Part shown: positions 34,441 to 45,376 of the stretch, in pieces
Position numbering within the stretch: the first letter of the stretch is position 1
Layout: the number at the start of each line of letters is the position of its first letter
DNA from: Coptis chinensis
Taxonomy: Eukaryota > Streptophyta > Magnoliopsida > Ranunculales > Ranunculaceae
Direction of reading: 5' to 3'
Length of the DNA: 64,000 nucleotides
Assembly (NCBI GenBank): GCA_015680905.1
Contig: CM027382.1
Span: 22,169,501 to 22,233,500 of the forward strand
The notes under the pieces: generated by a model
Databases searched by the model: none
Told to the model about the DNA's origin: nothing
Seen by the model: the letters and a program-made list of their open reading frames with translations, nothing else
Translations under genes and position numbers: made by a program

Positions 34441-34980
34441 ACTGATGGCCTACTGAGTGGCTCGGGCATGCTCAGTGGCCCTCAACCTCTCCACGGTCAA
34501 CTTGGCGGCGCGCTGAGTGGCCCGGGCATACTCAGCGGTCCTCCACATCCCCGAAGTCAACTTGGGGGTACGCTGATTTGCCCGGGCATATTCAATGGCC
34601 CTCAACATCTTTGAAGCCAACTTGGGGGCACGCTGAGTGGCCCGGGCATACTCGGCGGCCCTCAACATCTCCAAAGTCAACTAGGGGGCATGCTGAGTGG
34701 CCCGGGCATACTCAGCGGTCCTCAACCTCTCCAAAGACAAATTGGGGGCACGCTGAGTGGCCCGGGCATACTCAGTGACCCTCAACGTCCCCAAAGTTAG
34801 CGTGAGGGCACGTTGAGTGGCTCGGGCGTACTCAGCGGCCCCCAACATCTCCATGATCACCTTGGGGGCACGCTGAGTGGCCCGGGCATACTCAGCGGCC
34901 CTCAACATCTCTAAGCTCAATTTGGGGGCACTCCGAGTGGACTAGGCACACTCAGCGGCTCTAACGCCTAGGGGGAGCGT
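34441..34980 (+). repeat. 60-bp tandem repeat, nine units, in the 3' region of the retroelement
   Basis: Nine adjacent units of exactly 60 bp carry the pattern gagtggcccgggcatactca, then cggccctcaac, tctcc and a gtcaacttgggggca block. Units differ only by substitutions; I see no indel. Since 60 is divisible by three, the minus strand reads as a 20-residue peptide repeat (around EYARATQRAPKL) from 34920 to 34450, with one stop at 34681-34683. The last unit (from 34921) is more diverged. Tandem repeats downstream of integrase are known in the Tat lineage. Confidence 0.92.
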
Positions 34981-35244
34981 TGGATAAAAGGCTAGGTCAG
35001 GCAAGCTGCAATACAATGCAAATGAGTCAACAAGTGCGGAAATAAAGGCGTTCAGTACGCAAAAAGAGACATGTATATCACCCAGTTAAGTGGGGGCAAA
35101 TTGTTGTGCTAGAGGCGCATTCATCCGTGGCTTGCTGGGACTACCCAGAAATCCAAGCCCGCAAGTTGCAACAAAAAAGAAATCGAGTTCATAGAAGTAC
35201 ATGACCAGACAAACAAACATTTAAAAGCTGAAAACAGGCAAGCA

Positions 35245-37518
35245 TCACTTAGGGTCCTCCGAGGCATCCACCGACAGTCGATCCTCCTCCGCGGCCTTAG
35301 TGACTTCATCCACATCTATAGGGGAGGATGACACGCCAGGCTGGATAGCGCCCGTGGTCCGAGCGGGAGAGGCGACCCGGATTCGGGGGGCGAGCAGTGG
35401 TTGGTCGGAAGAAGCGAGACGCCAGCCGGTGTGAGGGCTTCTACGCTGCCTCAGCTCCCTGGAGATCTTTGGAGGCCAAGGTTTTGAAATGTTCGGCGGC
35501 ATCCTTCAATGATTGTTCCAGGTCCCTCTTAGCCGCGGCCCTATCCGACTCCCTCTGCCGCTCCAACTGGGAAGTGATGCCGGCCGCATAGTCTTGATGC
35601 GCCTGTTCTGCATGCTGGAGCTCCTTGTGGTGTTTGAGGGCTGAAAGGCGGGCATCATCTCTCTCGGCTTCCATTTTAGCATATTTGGCCTTTCATCCTT
35701 CGGGCTCGTGGATTTCCGCCTTCACCATCTCAAGGGCATCCAAGGTGTTGGTAAGACCGGGGATAACATAGCCCACATCAAGGCTCATATGAAAAAGGGG
35801 ACGAAATTAGGAAGAGCTTAAGTAGTAGAGAATAATAAAGGAGAAAAGGGGGGGGGAGGTATAGCCTCTCCCAGCTAGTATAAATTGCAGCTCGGTGGGA
35901 GGCAAAGGAGCTGGAGTCCCCGTAAGCCTGGTCCCGTGGGAGATGGGAGCTGAAGAATAGAGAGGCGGCTACCGCAGGATTATCTAGCGCAGAGTCCCTT
36001 GTTGTGATGTCGCGGTCCCTAGCCTTGAATTGAGGGTGCCAGAGTTCGATTGGCCCCGGAGGCAAGAGACCGATGGGATTAGCCTCTTTCCCAGGATGGC
36101 GGAGGGGAGCTACTGGCCGCGGGGGCTCAGACCGAGAAGTAGCAGGCTTCAAGGTGGAAGCGGCTGTCTTGGCCTTCTTAGCGGGAGGACCTTTGGCCAT
36201 GGTGTTAGAGGGAGCCTCGCCCTCGGAGTCACTCTCCCAGAGCTTCAGTTTGGAGACATCCATGTTGGCAGTAGGAGCAAAGTCGTCCTCCCAATCGGCT
36301 ATGGAAGAGTAGGAGCGGGGAACCGGGGCAGAAATGGGCACTGAGGAACCAGCAGGGGCCTTCCGAGTCTTGGCAGCCGCGGCCTTTTGGGCAAGGGCTT
36401 GACTGTGGGAGATTTTGGTGGTGAACCCAAAAGACCGATGGACCGGGCGCTTGCGTAGCCGGCTTTTAGGGGGAGAGAGTTTGGGTCTCCTCTCCTTGGG
36501 CGGCGGAAGAAGGTACAAAGGACCGCGGTATTTCTCGATATCTTTAAGGGAAGGATCTAGCAGAAGCGGGCTGCCCTTGTCTGGCTCGATGCCGAGGACA
36601 TTACACTGGGCCTCGCCTAAGCCACGGAGTCTGTTGAGAACTTCGGAGTTAACGCCAGCGTACACGTGGGATTGTGAGTCCGGGGACCAACCTGAAACAC
36701 ATAGAAACAAACTGGGTAAGAAGGGTATCACATTAAGGGCAAACTCAGTAGCTAACTAAACTCACCGTGATCAATGAAATGGGAGTGTCTAAGGGACAGC
36801 TCGAGAGAGAGATCTGCGGAAAGGAAATTCCCAGACACATACAGGGGGTAGTGGTGCCACACCTTGTCCGAGGTGGTGACCTAGATAACAAAGGACTTCT
36901 TCTGCAGCGCATGCAGAATGATTGATATCCTACACTCCCCTATTTAGTGCTCTTTTTTATAAAGTAATGAGCCGTGATATCATGCACGCCAATCCGCGGA
37001 GTATTCGTCCTGTTGTAATAGTTGGCGGCGTACATGATGCGCCAGAAGTTGCCAATGCCTTGGCACGGTGGGATGTTGAAGTGATTGCAAACTTCAACGT
37101 CCAGTAAGGATAAGGGGAAGCGGAGCCCGGCGGCGATTTGCCCCACAGTGGCCACTAAGCATCCAGGCCGCGGCGGAACAAGGTGGGGAAAGTGGGTGAC
37201 GCCTGGTACATGCTCTAACACCACGTCTCCCGGGATGCCATGTGCGGCTTGGACGGTGGCCAAGTTAGGCCTCCGATAATGAGAAGGCGGGGGAGGTAGT
37301 GTTGAGGGTCTCCCCGAGGTAGAGGGGGCTATGGAGGAGAGAGTAGGGGATTCCGACTGGTTCGCGGTGGACACAGACAGTTCAGATTGGGTGGGGGAGT
37401 CAGCGGATTTGGAGGGAGAATCCCTAGAGCTGCTAGATCTGGTAGCGGAGGAACCCCCAGAATGAGAGTCCAACATGGCGGTGACCAGTGGGTAATGGTG
37501 AGTTGGGTTTGGGATCAC
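35245..37518 (-). pseudogene. Antisense accessory ORF of the 10.1-kb element, PF04195-like (putative gypsy-type) domain plus coiled coil
   Basis: The minus strand shows a gene-like layout. The first exon (37518 to about 36772) has a Ser/Pro-rich N-terminus and a conserved segment with LRFPLSLLDVEVCNHFN and GNFWRIMYAANYYNR, which resembles the plant PF04195 putative gypsy-type domain. It is interrupted by a stop near 36940 and continues (WHHYPLYVSGNFLS) to a GTGAGT donor near 36771. A TTTCAG acceptor near 36694 opens the next exon (GWSPDSQSHVYAGVNSEVL), a Pro/Lys-rich, acidic linker to 35778. A coiled-coil end (35674-35245) finishes ..VDASEDPK. Similar antisense ORFs occur in other Tat-lineage elements; their function is unknown. 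Confidence 0.7.
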
Positions 37519-38129
37519 AAAGAATGCACAAGGGTGAAGGAAGTGAACAGAGGAGGAAAATAAACGCGTGTAGTAAACGAAAAAAGAAAGAGAGCACTTA
37601 CGAACGAAAAGAGAGAAAGTGAAAACACAAACCTGATGAAGGAGAAGCTGAACATGATGATGTTATACGGTGAAACAAGAGCAAGAAGGATGTACAGCTC
37701 GCCGGAAGAGAAGGAAAGAGGGAGGTGGATGGCGTAGGGGCTAGAGAACAGGTGAGGCAGTCGCAAGGAGTGGAAAGGAAAAGATGGGAAGTGAGGAAGA
37801 TCAAAGGGGGAGCAAAGAGTTTTGTTTTAGGCGGGATTCGAAGAGGCATGGGTAGAAGTGGAAAAGAAAAAACAGGGAAAAAAGGGAACCACACCGGGTG
37901 AGACGCGTGTTCGCACGAAGCTCGAGGGACCAAAGGCGGTGGCGCGTGCAAGGAGAGGCACATGCTATGAGACACGTGTTCGGTGACACATGGTTCGAAG
38001 AAAGCGTGGAAGCAGGGATGTCAGATGCAATGATTCCTCAGAGGTGAGCGACAGGACCTTGGATGGGACAACACCTCAAGTAGTTAGCTGGTGAGTCTCG
38101 GCCCATGGACCCAAGCGGATCCAAGGGCC
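37519..38129. other. 3' untranslated region of the 10.1-kb element
   Basis: Between the start of the antisense ORF and the purine tract lies GA-rich sequence without coding motifs. It would contain the promoter and leader of the antisense ORF. I cannot mark a definite TATA box. Confidence 0.45.
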
Positions 38130-38142
38130 GAGAGGGGGCATC
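38130..38142 (+). promoter_or_regulatory. Polypurine tract of the 10.1-kb element
   Basis: The purine run gagagggggca lies just before the 3' LTR, separated by only tc. This is the expected plus-strand primer position. Confidence 0.7.
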
Positions 38143-38544
38143 TGTATTAGCCTATTTTAGGACGACCGAGGTGGCATGCTCGCGGGCCAAAAGTAAGATA
38201 AGGGAGCGGAGGCGTGAAACACCAGATCATGTCCGCGGCACCCTAAAGGGGGACAGGCCGTACAGGAGCAGAAGGAAAAGGACATTCAGAGTCAAAGAGG
38301 AGGCAATTTAGTAGAGAAGAGACGGGGGTACAGCAGCAAGGCCGCGGAACCCTAAGACGAAGGGTGCCTCAGTGTGGACCAGAGGATAAGGGCGATCAAC
38401 GGATGAGAAAAGAGGAGGAGGGATATAAGTAGGAACAGTATGAGTAGAAGAAAAAAAAAAAAAAAACAAAAGGAAAAGAGAAAGGAGAGAGGAGTGAGAG
38501 GATTAGGACATAGGACACTATAGGCTAGAACTTGTGTTTATACA
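38143..38544 (+). repeat. 3' LTR of the 10.1-kb element
   Basis: 402 bp, from tgtattagcc to tttataca, the partner of 28419-28817, and immediately followed by TSD copy tcaac. By-eye divergence from the 5' LTR is about 6-7 percent, mostly transitions. Confidence 0.93.
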
Positions 38545-38575
38545 TCAACAAAAATAAAATAAAATAAAGAAGAAG

Positions 38576-38863
38576 AACCTCTCCAATGTTGGGACACTGA
38601 GCTTCTTCACAAACAGTATTAAGTTTCAACTTAGACAAAGACTCCTTAACCTCTAAAAACCTCTCCCCTTGAGGTGCTTTCTGCCGTAACCATGCCAGCT
38701 TCTTCACATTCGGATCCCTTCCTGTATGAACACCCATTCCACCTGGATAATCAACAACTTCTGCTCTAACAATATTAAATCTCCTTGGATGTGAGTAATA
38801 ATGAATTAAGGATTTCAGTTTTGAATGTGTTGGAATTGTTATGGGTTTTGTGAGGGAAATCAT
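38576..38863 (-). pseudogene. LIP1P: Exon 1 of a plastid-type lipoyl synthase gene, orphaned in this window
   Basis: The minus strand encodes a 96-residue exon. A short basic, Ser/Thr-containing N-terminus ([19 protein letters not shown]) could be a plastid transit peptide. It is followed by [20 protein letters not shown] and [15 protein letters not shown], which is the diagnostic first cysteine region (CxxAxCPNxxEC) of lipoyl synthase, cut before its last Cys by a GT donor right after the GE codons. Lipoyl synthase is a radical SAM iron-sulfur enzyme that inserts two sulfurs into octanoyl groups on lipoyl proteins. The retroelement border lies 27 bp into the intron. No exon 2 was found to the left as far as the CACTA element. 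The rest may be lost, or lie beyond other insertions. The N-terminus is shorter than I expect for the family. Confidence 0.8.
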
Positions 38864-39552
38864 TTTGGGGCCAAAGAAAATAAAAATAAAAATTAGACTG
38901 AAAAATAATTTAAAAGGAAGTTAGTTTTATTTCGGGTCTTAAATTAAGAGATATTGATGAGGAAGAATGGAGGAGAATGAGGAAGAATGGAAGAGAACTC
39001 GGAGGTTTTGCTGGAAAGGATATGTTTTCTTTTTTCTTTCCTCTTATTCACTGGGTTTTGTTTTTTTATTTGGGTTACGAATAATTGAAATTGGGAAAAG
39101 TGTGAATAGAATTCCTTTTTTTCTCTCGAATTACTCTAAAAGCTGAGGTGTCAACCTTAGAGAAAAAAAGAGAGTTGACGTGGGTTCCTAGGAGCATTCT
39201 CAACTACTCAGTATTAACGGTCTTTGATTTCTATTGTTGCATTGTCAAACATATGTGCTAAATGTCGAAATGGTATTTTGGCACTTTGGTACCTATGTGA
39301 CGGGCTAAAATTGCTCATGTCTCATGTCCAGTTTCAGCAGTCTTCCAGTGCTCTCAACAGTAACATACGTATATCACGTAAGAAACAAGTCTATCCACCC
39401 TGGTCCTGTGATCTAACTTTCTGTAGGAATCATACGTACCACAACTCACAAGCTAGGCAAAGAGATCTTTCTGGAAACGAACCAATTCAGAAACTCTTAC
39501 CATTTTACCCCGCGGACTTCAAATTCCCATTAAACAAAAAACACAGCTCGGC

Positions 39553-39560
39553 TTATAAAA
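39553..39560 (+). promoter_or_regulatory. TATA box of the intact exonuclease-like gene
   Basis: ttataaaa lies about 70 bp before the ATG at 39629. The equivalent site in the upstream paralogue is cataaaa near 4264, about 95 bp before its ATG. Conserved position in both copies supports the call. Confidence 0.6.
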
Positions 39561-39628
39561 CGTCATTTCCAGCTCCCACCTCTCTGCCAAAAACTCTTTT
39601 TCTTCTTCCTCAAGTTTTAATTAAACAA

Positions 39629-40486
39629 ATGGAAACCGAAGTGAAAAGAATGAAGAAAATAGGCTCAAACGGAACCGAAACATACTTCACAGACGATCAC
39701 GAATCATTCACTGTAACCATCGGTCCAAACCGTATCTTAACAATCTTCTCGGACAACGAAACCACTGCCAAAAAATGGATAACCCAAGTCCAAAAAGCCT
39801 ACCGTAACAAAAAGAAGAAAACCCAACCACTTATCGTTGGTGTTCAAGTTTCTCGTGAACTCAACTACACTAAGAAAGGTGTCGAAAACAACCCTTATGA
39901 ATACTTAACACTCTGTATCGGCTCCCAGTGTCTCATTTACGAACTACCTGATCTTCGTTACCGAACTAGTCGTGGCTATTCTGGCTCTAAACTTCCTCAA
40001 GTTTTGAAAGATCTTTTCACTGATACTAATGTGATATTTGTTGGTATGAGTATTAATGTTGTGTCTGAGAAGCTAGAAGAAGATCATGATTTGAAGATGA
40101 GTAAAAAAGTAGAGATTAGAGCTTTGGCTAAGAAGGTTATTACTAGTGGGGGAGGTTATTTGAGGAAGATTATTGAGAAGGAATTTGATCTGAAGAGGAA
40201 TAAAAAGGTCAAGGTGGTGGGGGTTGAAGACTTGGGCAGGAGTTTTGTTCTTGGAATGAGAGGGTTGTTGCAGGGGAAGAATGTTGATGAACTGAGTGAG
40301 ATATTGTTGGGGAGAGAGAAGAGGATTTTGATGAGGAATGAAGTTGAGTTTAATAGCGTTTGGGATAGATTTGAAGACAGGGATGCTGGGATTACTAGTA
40401 AACATGCTATGGATTTGACTGTTGATGCTTGGGTTTTTCATCAAGTTGGAATGGAGTATTTGGATATCGTTCTCAAATGTTGCTGA
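39629..40486 (+). CDS. DEDD 3'-5' exonuclease-like protein with a degenerate active site
   Basis: A single-exon gene of 285 codons, intact. I chose the ATG at 39629 because the paralogous copy starts at the matching METEVKR and a TATA box sits about 70 bp upstream; an open frame extends further 5' but has no homology signal. Residues 1-60 (YFTDDHESFTVTI, TAKKWITQV) match the N-terminal part of plant Werner-exonuclease-like proteins of the RNase H fold. In the position of the first exonuclease motif (usually FDxEW) the sequence is VGVQVSREL, so the two metal-binding acids appear lost. The second motif region (FVGMSINVVSEKL) also lacks its Asp. The last motif keeps an Asp (LTVDAWVFHQVG). It is therefore probably not an active nuclease; a nucleic-acid-binding role is only inference. 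Confidence 0.8.
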   Translation: METEVKRMKKIGSNGTETYFTDDHESFTVTIGPNRILTIFSDNETTAKKWITQVQKAYRNKKKKTQPLIVGVQVSRELNYTKKGVENNPYEYLTLCIGSQCLIYELPDLRYRTSRGYSGSKLPQVLKDLFTDTNVIFVGMSINVVSEKLEEDHDLKMSKKVEIRALAKKVITSGGGYLRKIIEKEFDLKRNKKVKVVGVEDLGRSFVLGMRGLLQGKNVDELSEILLGREKRILMRNEVEFNSVWDRFEDRDAGITSKHAMDLTVDAWVFHQVGMEYLDIVLKCC

Positions 40487-41100
40487 TTGTGAATCCGAAT
40501 GTGGACTGGTTGGTTGTTTACTTGTTTTGTTATTAGTTTAATTTTGAAACTGATGTTACGTTGTTACTTTTTAAGTTTGGTTTATTTCGTTATGCTTGGT
40601 TAATTACATTTTAATGATCGATGAACTTGTTTGATGCTTGTTTACATTTTAATGGCGTCTGCTTTTGTGATGTGGTAGAAATAGTTAGACTGGAATGATT
40701 TTATTGGTTTGAGCTGTGAAGTAAGATTCTCTGTGCAAAAGACGTGGAATCATTTTCTGGCTGTGACAGTTGTGATTTGCTCGATATTGTACTGGTTCTT
40801 ACACCCTACTATACCGTACAGCAGTAGTGTGTGGTCCCAGTCTCCCTCGGTCTTTTTACTTCATGACCAAAAAAAAAATCAGTGTGAAATTGAAACGTGA
40901 ATCAAATAACTGCTTTTGCCCACAGTGCCCAGTGGATACTTTTTTTTTTTATTTTTTTTGGTAGGACAGTGGATACTTCTAGGCTTTTGTGTGTGGTGGA
41001 ACTAAATGAGACTGATTAGGCGGTTGTTCATTTTGTGTTGCATTTAGTAATTTGAGCGTGTCCCTATGAGCATTGTGAGCAAAATCCTACCAATTAGCCA

Positions 41101-43749
41101 ATACGGCAATGCACAAGTTTTCCACAACCATTGTTAATGAAACATCAGATATTACAGGCCCAATTTCCATACATAGAGCTTCAATTTATGGTGACGAACA
41201 CATAACGTACAAGAGTCATGACTACATAATTATCGAATAAAAAACAGTCATGATTCATGACTATATGAGGATGTATTTCATATTTTCCTGCCTGGTTGGT
41301 TTGCTTCAGCCTTTGGAAATGAAGACATGTAGGTTAACTCCAATTCCAATTTATGTAACTCCATTTTGGTTTTGGTCCCCAATGCTTGTCATTGCCTTCA
41401 ATACTTTGGGCCGACAGATAAATGCATAATGTTATGTAACCCAATTTTGGTCCCCGTGTCCCCATTGCCGTATACTTTGGGCCGACAGATAAATGCATAA
41501 TGAACTGTTAGACAATACACTAAAGCCTAAAGGATAAAGGACTTTGATCTTGTACCTCCTATTGTGGCGAACTTAACATAATTCGAATTAATAAGGACAC
41601 CTTTATCAAAAAAAATAAAATAATGACACTAAAATGTCATCACCTAGGTGTAGCATTGACTTGACCACATGTATTGATCGTGGTCCTGTGCAGTGGCAAG
41701 CATTCCCCAACATAATTAATCAGACAACATATTTTCTTTTTTGTTGTTTCAAGATTACTTTCTGATCAAGCCCAATACATGGATTCATGGAAGGACATGG
41801 TGGAACCCGATGTCCAGTGGCAAGATAGAATTAGTAATTTCTCCTTTGCGGAAATGCCATTGTATTTCAGTGCCACCTATGGATCCTTGTGGACCTTGTG
41901 GAGGGACAATTCGTGTTATTCTTGACTGAGTAACTCGTGCACACTTGAGTTGTGCAATTTCTCTTTTGTGTCTGATAGCAGCTCAAGATAGTGGGATTTA
42001 ATTGTTTGAAACTTCGTGCTGCCAGCCTGACACGGTTCTAGCTATATGAATCACTTATTGTCAAATGTCAGGATGTCTGTTACAAGGCCCAAAATATCGA
42101 TATCGATGAATATTGGTACCCAAAAATGAGATCGGGATTTGATATAGAAAATGGTTGTCCAAACTATTTAAAATTTCTTTTGGAGAAAGATCGGATATGA
42201 CGGAAATATATTGGAAATATCGGATTTATATTTTAAAATGGTCAAAAAAGTCCCTCGATTATATCGGAAAGGTAGACCTGAATCATTCATATATTTTTGT
42301 AGTTCTTTTTGTCGGAAATCTTTTATAGATATATAGAGCTGTCATTTTTGGTCCATGGTTTAAGGTATCTTGCTTTTGGAATGAGATCGGGTTTGATATA
42401 GAAAATGGTTGTACTTTTCTTTTGGAGAAGAGTTGACTACATAAGTCCCTTTAGGTAATAAGTTTTTGTAGTTCTTTTCTCTTTTTATACACAAGAGAGC
42501 GAAATCTTGAGCGTTTTTATAAAAGAATTTTTGATAAACTCGCTTCAACACAACGAGAGCAAATGATGATGTTGGGGAGATGAAAATGTTGGGGAGATAA
42601 TAACCAAGATAATGACTGCCTAAGTATCCAAGATCTACTATCTAGGGATCAAGTTTCAACGTGAAAAAATGGTTTTTATATGAATGAAGAGGTTGAGTCC
42701 TAAAAGGACTGTGTTTGTTTGTGTCAATTCTTATCTCTTTGAACTTTTATCCTTATTTTTTTATAATAATGAACCTGGATATATTCATAAATAGACTAGT
42801 TATTGGGTGTAGTCCCCATCCACCAAAGAGAGAGCGGTGTGTAGACCCCCACATTGGCGAAAGTCATAGTGAAAATTATTGGCGGAAGTTTATTAGCGGA
42901 AATAATTAGCGAAAATAATTGGCAAAAGTTATAAGCGAAAATTATTGGCGGAAGGATAGGACCCACTAAAAAAGTTTCAACTAGCATGCAAGTATGGTTT
43001 ATTTTTAGTAGTTTTTAAGTTTTTTATGGGTGGAATAAATTTTTAATTTAATGTTTCTTATGATTTTCTATCATAATGTGGTTTTTAGGTAGTCGATACT
43101 AAGTCATTCTTGGTAGGTTAGTACATTTCAAAGCAATGGAAATGAACCTAGCTTTCTTTTCCTTGAGGTGAGTTACATATTAACTTGGTCTTTTATAATT
43201 ACACTCAAGTTGCTGAAAAAAAATATAATTAACACTTTTACTTTCCACGGTAGTATTTTTTCATATTGTTACGTAAAAGACCAAACCCAAAATGGGTTTC
43301 ATATTCTCTTTTAGATCCTTTGTGAGTGTGCTATAGCAATCCCCAAAAAGGGTTTTTGCATTCTCCATATCTCTTTAAGATCCTCTGTGCTCTAGCAATC
43401 CCTTCATCAATCGCCTCCACTTGCAAGTCAGGTATGATTTTTTGGGGTATAACTAACAATCTTTAGATTTTTTAGATTGTCTTTGTATCACACTATGATG
43501 TTTTAAACGTGGTTTGGATTCAGTTTATCTGTGCCTGGACAAAAACTATTTCCACATTAACCTACTCTTAATGATTATTTGACACGCCAGGATGGGCTTA
43601 TCACTTCATAAGAAAAGTCTAACTCCCCTAGCAGATCTGTTAAAACTTAAAAGTAGTCAAAAGAAAAGATAGTTACATCAGAAACTACATCTGATCCCGG
43701 CATACTAGCACGTCAATAGTTCACCACCTTTAATTGTTAAATTACGCAG
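41101..43749. other. Non-genic stretch with small internal repeats
   Basis: No gene is recognisable between the exonuclease-like gene and the MIOX pseudogene. The stretch atgagatcggg(a)tttgatatagaaaatggttgt occurs near 42125 and again near 42380 with cttttggagaa nearby in both, indicating a duplicated fragment. Another small tandem block lies at 42853-42956. The 3' UTR of the upstream gene should be in the first few hundred bases. Confidence 0.45.
42853..42956 (+). repeat. Degenerate short tandem repeat (about 13-17-bp unit)
   Basis: Six or so variants of a gaaaattattggcg motif follow each other with one- to four-base changes. The version gaaaattattggcggaag occurs twice, at 42871 and 42937. 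This is typical of a slippage-derived array; no function is visible. Confidence 0.65.
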
Positions 43750-44231
43750 GAAATGAAGTATACACAAAAAATATCCCTAAGGATCCCAACAAATTGGAAT
43801 TAGATGAAGGTTTTGAAGTGCCTGACGATACCAAAGCATTTGGCCAAACATTCAGATCTCTATAATTTTTTTAAGAATTGTTCCAATCATTAAGTTTTCA
43901 TTGTGGTACAATATTTTGACGACGTTGACATGTAATTTATTTGACTACAGGGATTATGATGCTGATAGCGAAAGAAAAGAGTGCGTCGAAGAATTTTATC
44001 GGACCCAACACATAATTAGTCTTATGATTTCGTTAAAAATGACAAAAGAGTATGGCAAATTGAATAGAAGCGAAATGAACATATGTGGATGATGTGAACT
44101 TCTCAATGAGTTTGTGGATGAAAGTGATCCTGATTTGAACGAACCTCAAATTGAACATTTGTTACAAAAAATCTGAAGCTATCAGGAAAGACTATCCAGA
44201 TGAAGATTGGTTGCATTTTACTGGCCTTGTC

Positions 44232-44844
44232 TGTAAAGGAGCGTTTTGGTTTTCCTTAGTGTTTACGATGGGAGAGGGAAGAGGGTTGAGATTTTCTGGG
44301 TGGACCGAGTTCGCTTGTGAGCGAGCTGCCTACGTATCATCTTTTTTGGTATTTTCTCCTTTCCGGGAGAGAGGAATCAGGTCCGACGTAGTTCAAATAG
44401 GTGGTATTTATAGGCTTAAGGAAATGTCAATCCGGGGGACACGTGTGTCTCTTACGCACGTGTAAGGTGGAGATCGTGAATGAGTGTTGGGCTGGTTATA
44501 TTATTAGTCATGTGCTGATTGGGGGTTAGCGTGGTTGCCCTTATTTTCCGGTGGTGGGAAGTACAAGTAAGATTTTGGTAATGATTACCCCAGGTGGTGA
44601 TCCTATTCGAGGCGTTCTGTCTCTGGTCATGCGTTCGTACCGTGACATCTTTGTTCGTACCACCTACCTGAAAGGAGCTGCTCATAGATCAGTTTTGTAG
44701 GTCGATGTCTTGAGTTCGCTTATGCGGCGCGCATGTGTGTTCACAAGAGAGTTGCTCACAGGTCGGTCTTGGAGGTCGATGTCCTGAATTCGCTTATGCT
44801 CCACGCGTGCCTGATAACTTTATGAGGATATCACTCCCCTTACA
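44232..44844 (-). repeat. 3' LTR of the 13.4-kb element
   Basis: 613 bp and about 97.7 percent identical by eye to 56994-57605. On the plus strand it starts tgtaaagg and ends ccccttaca. Confidence 0.95.
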
Positions 44845-44861
44845 CAGCCCCCTCTCAGCAG
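44845..44861 (-). promoter_or_regulatory. Polypurine tract of the 13.4-kb element
   Basis: On the minus strand the sequence before the 3' LTR reads gctgagagggggctg, a purine-rich run ending next to the LTR start, as expected for the plus-strand primer. Confidence 0.6.
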
Positions 44862-45376
44862 AGTGTTTGTGTCACGGGAAACGTTCTGCTGAGAGAAAAA
44901 ATAGAAAAAGCGTGTGGAACATGAGCGATCTGTGGTGGACAATCCGACTGGGATGGCGCAACTTTTGAATCATGTGGCCTGACAATTTGGCGGGAAAGGG
45001 AAGTCGTGGTGTGACTTGCACGCGATGTAATCAGAGCGATTGAGGAAGAAGCGTGTCGGTAGCGTTATCTGAAGCTGCTGAAAAGACAGTATCTTGGAAC
45101 ACGTGTGCGGGCTAGAGCATAGGCTATAATCATAACTTCTTGGTAACTGAACGGGCGGTTTAGACAAAATCAAATTTGGGAGATTCAAAAAAGGTATTTT
45201 GTGTTTGCTGCTTCCGCAAAAATGTAAGCTAGGGTTCCTCAGGTGAGTGCTTCTGCTGCTTTATCTTTCGATTTTCACTTTGCATTCCTCTCTTTCAAGT
45301 GCGATTCGGTAAATACGTAGGTCATTGTAAGGTTGTAGGGTTTAAGCTTGAGTATTCGATAAAAAAAACTTGTTAG

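Larger units (their letters stand above)
28419..38544 (+). mobile_element. Ty3/gypsy LTR retrotransposon of Tat-like organisation, 10.1 kb
   Basis: Both LTRs begin TG and end CA, and the element is flanked by an identical 5-bp TSD, tcaac, at 28414-28418 and 38545-38549. The order is 5' LTR, primer-binding site, gag, protease and RT, first RNase H, second RNase H, integrase, a 60-bp tandem repeat, an antisense ORF, a purine tract and the 3' LTR. The second RNase H after the usual one and the long 3' region are known features of the plant Tat lineage. The LTRs differ at roughly 25 or more positions over 400 bp by eye, and every ORF is broken, so the insertion is fairly old and inactive. Confidence 0.92.
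39475..41100 (+). repeat. Downstream copy of the duplicated exonuclease-like gene block
   Basis: Paralogous to 4190-9236 without the hAT insertion. Similarity covers the promoter-proximal region, the whole coding sequence and about 600 bp of 3' flank. Confidence 0.7.

Noticed and set aside
36030-37279. Plus-strand frames opposite the antisense ORF in the 10.1-kb element
   Set aside because: Shadow frames of the minus-strand gene. The splice signals and PF04195-like motifs are on the minus strand.
37598-37989. Minus-strand frames of 62-125 codons upstream of the antisense ORF
   Set aside because: Rich in Ser, Phe, Leu and Pro from a GA/TC-biased region; no homology signal. More likely leader or promoter of the antisense ORF.
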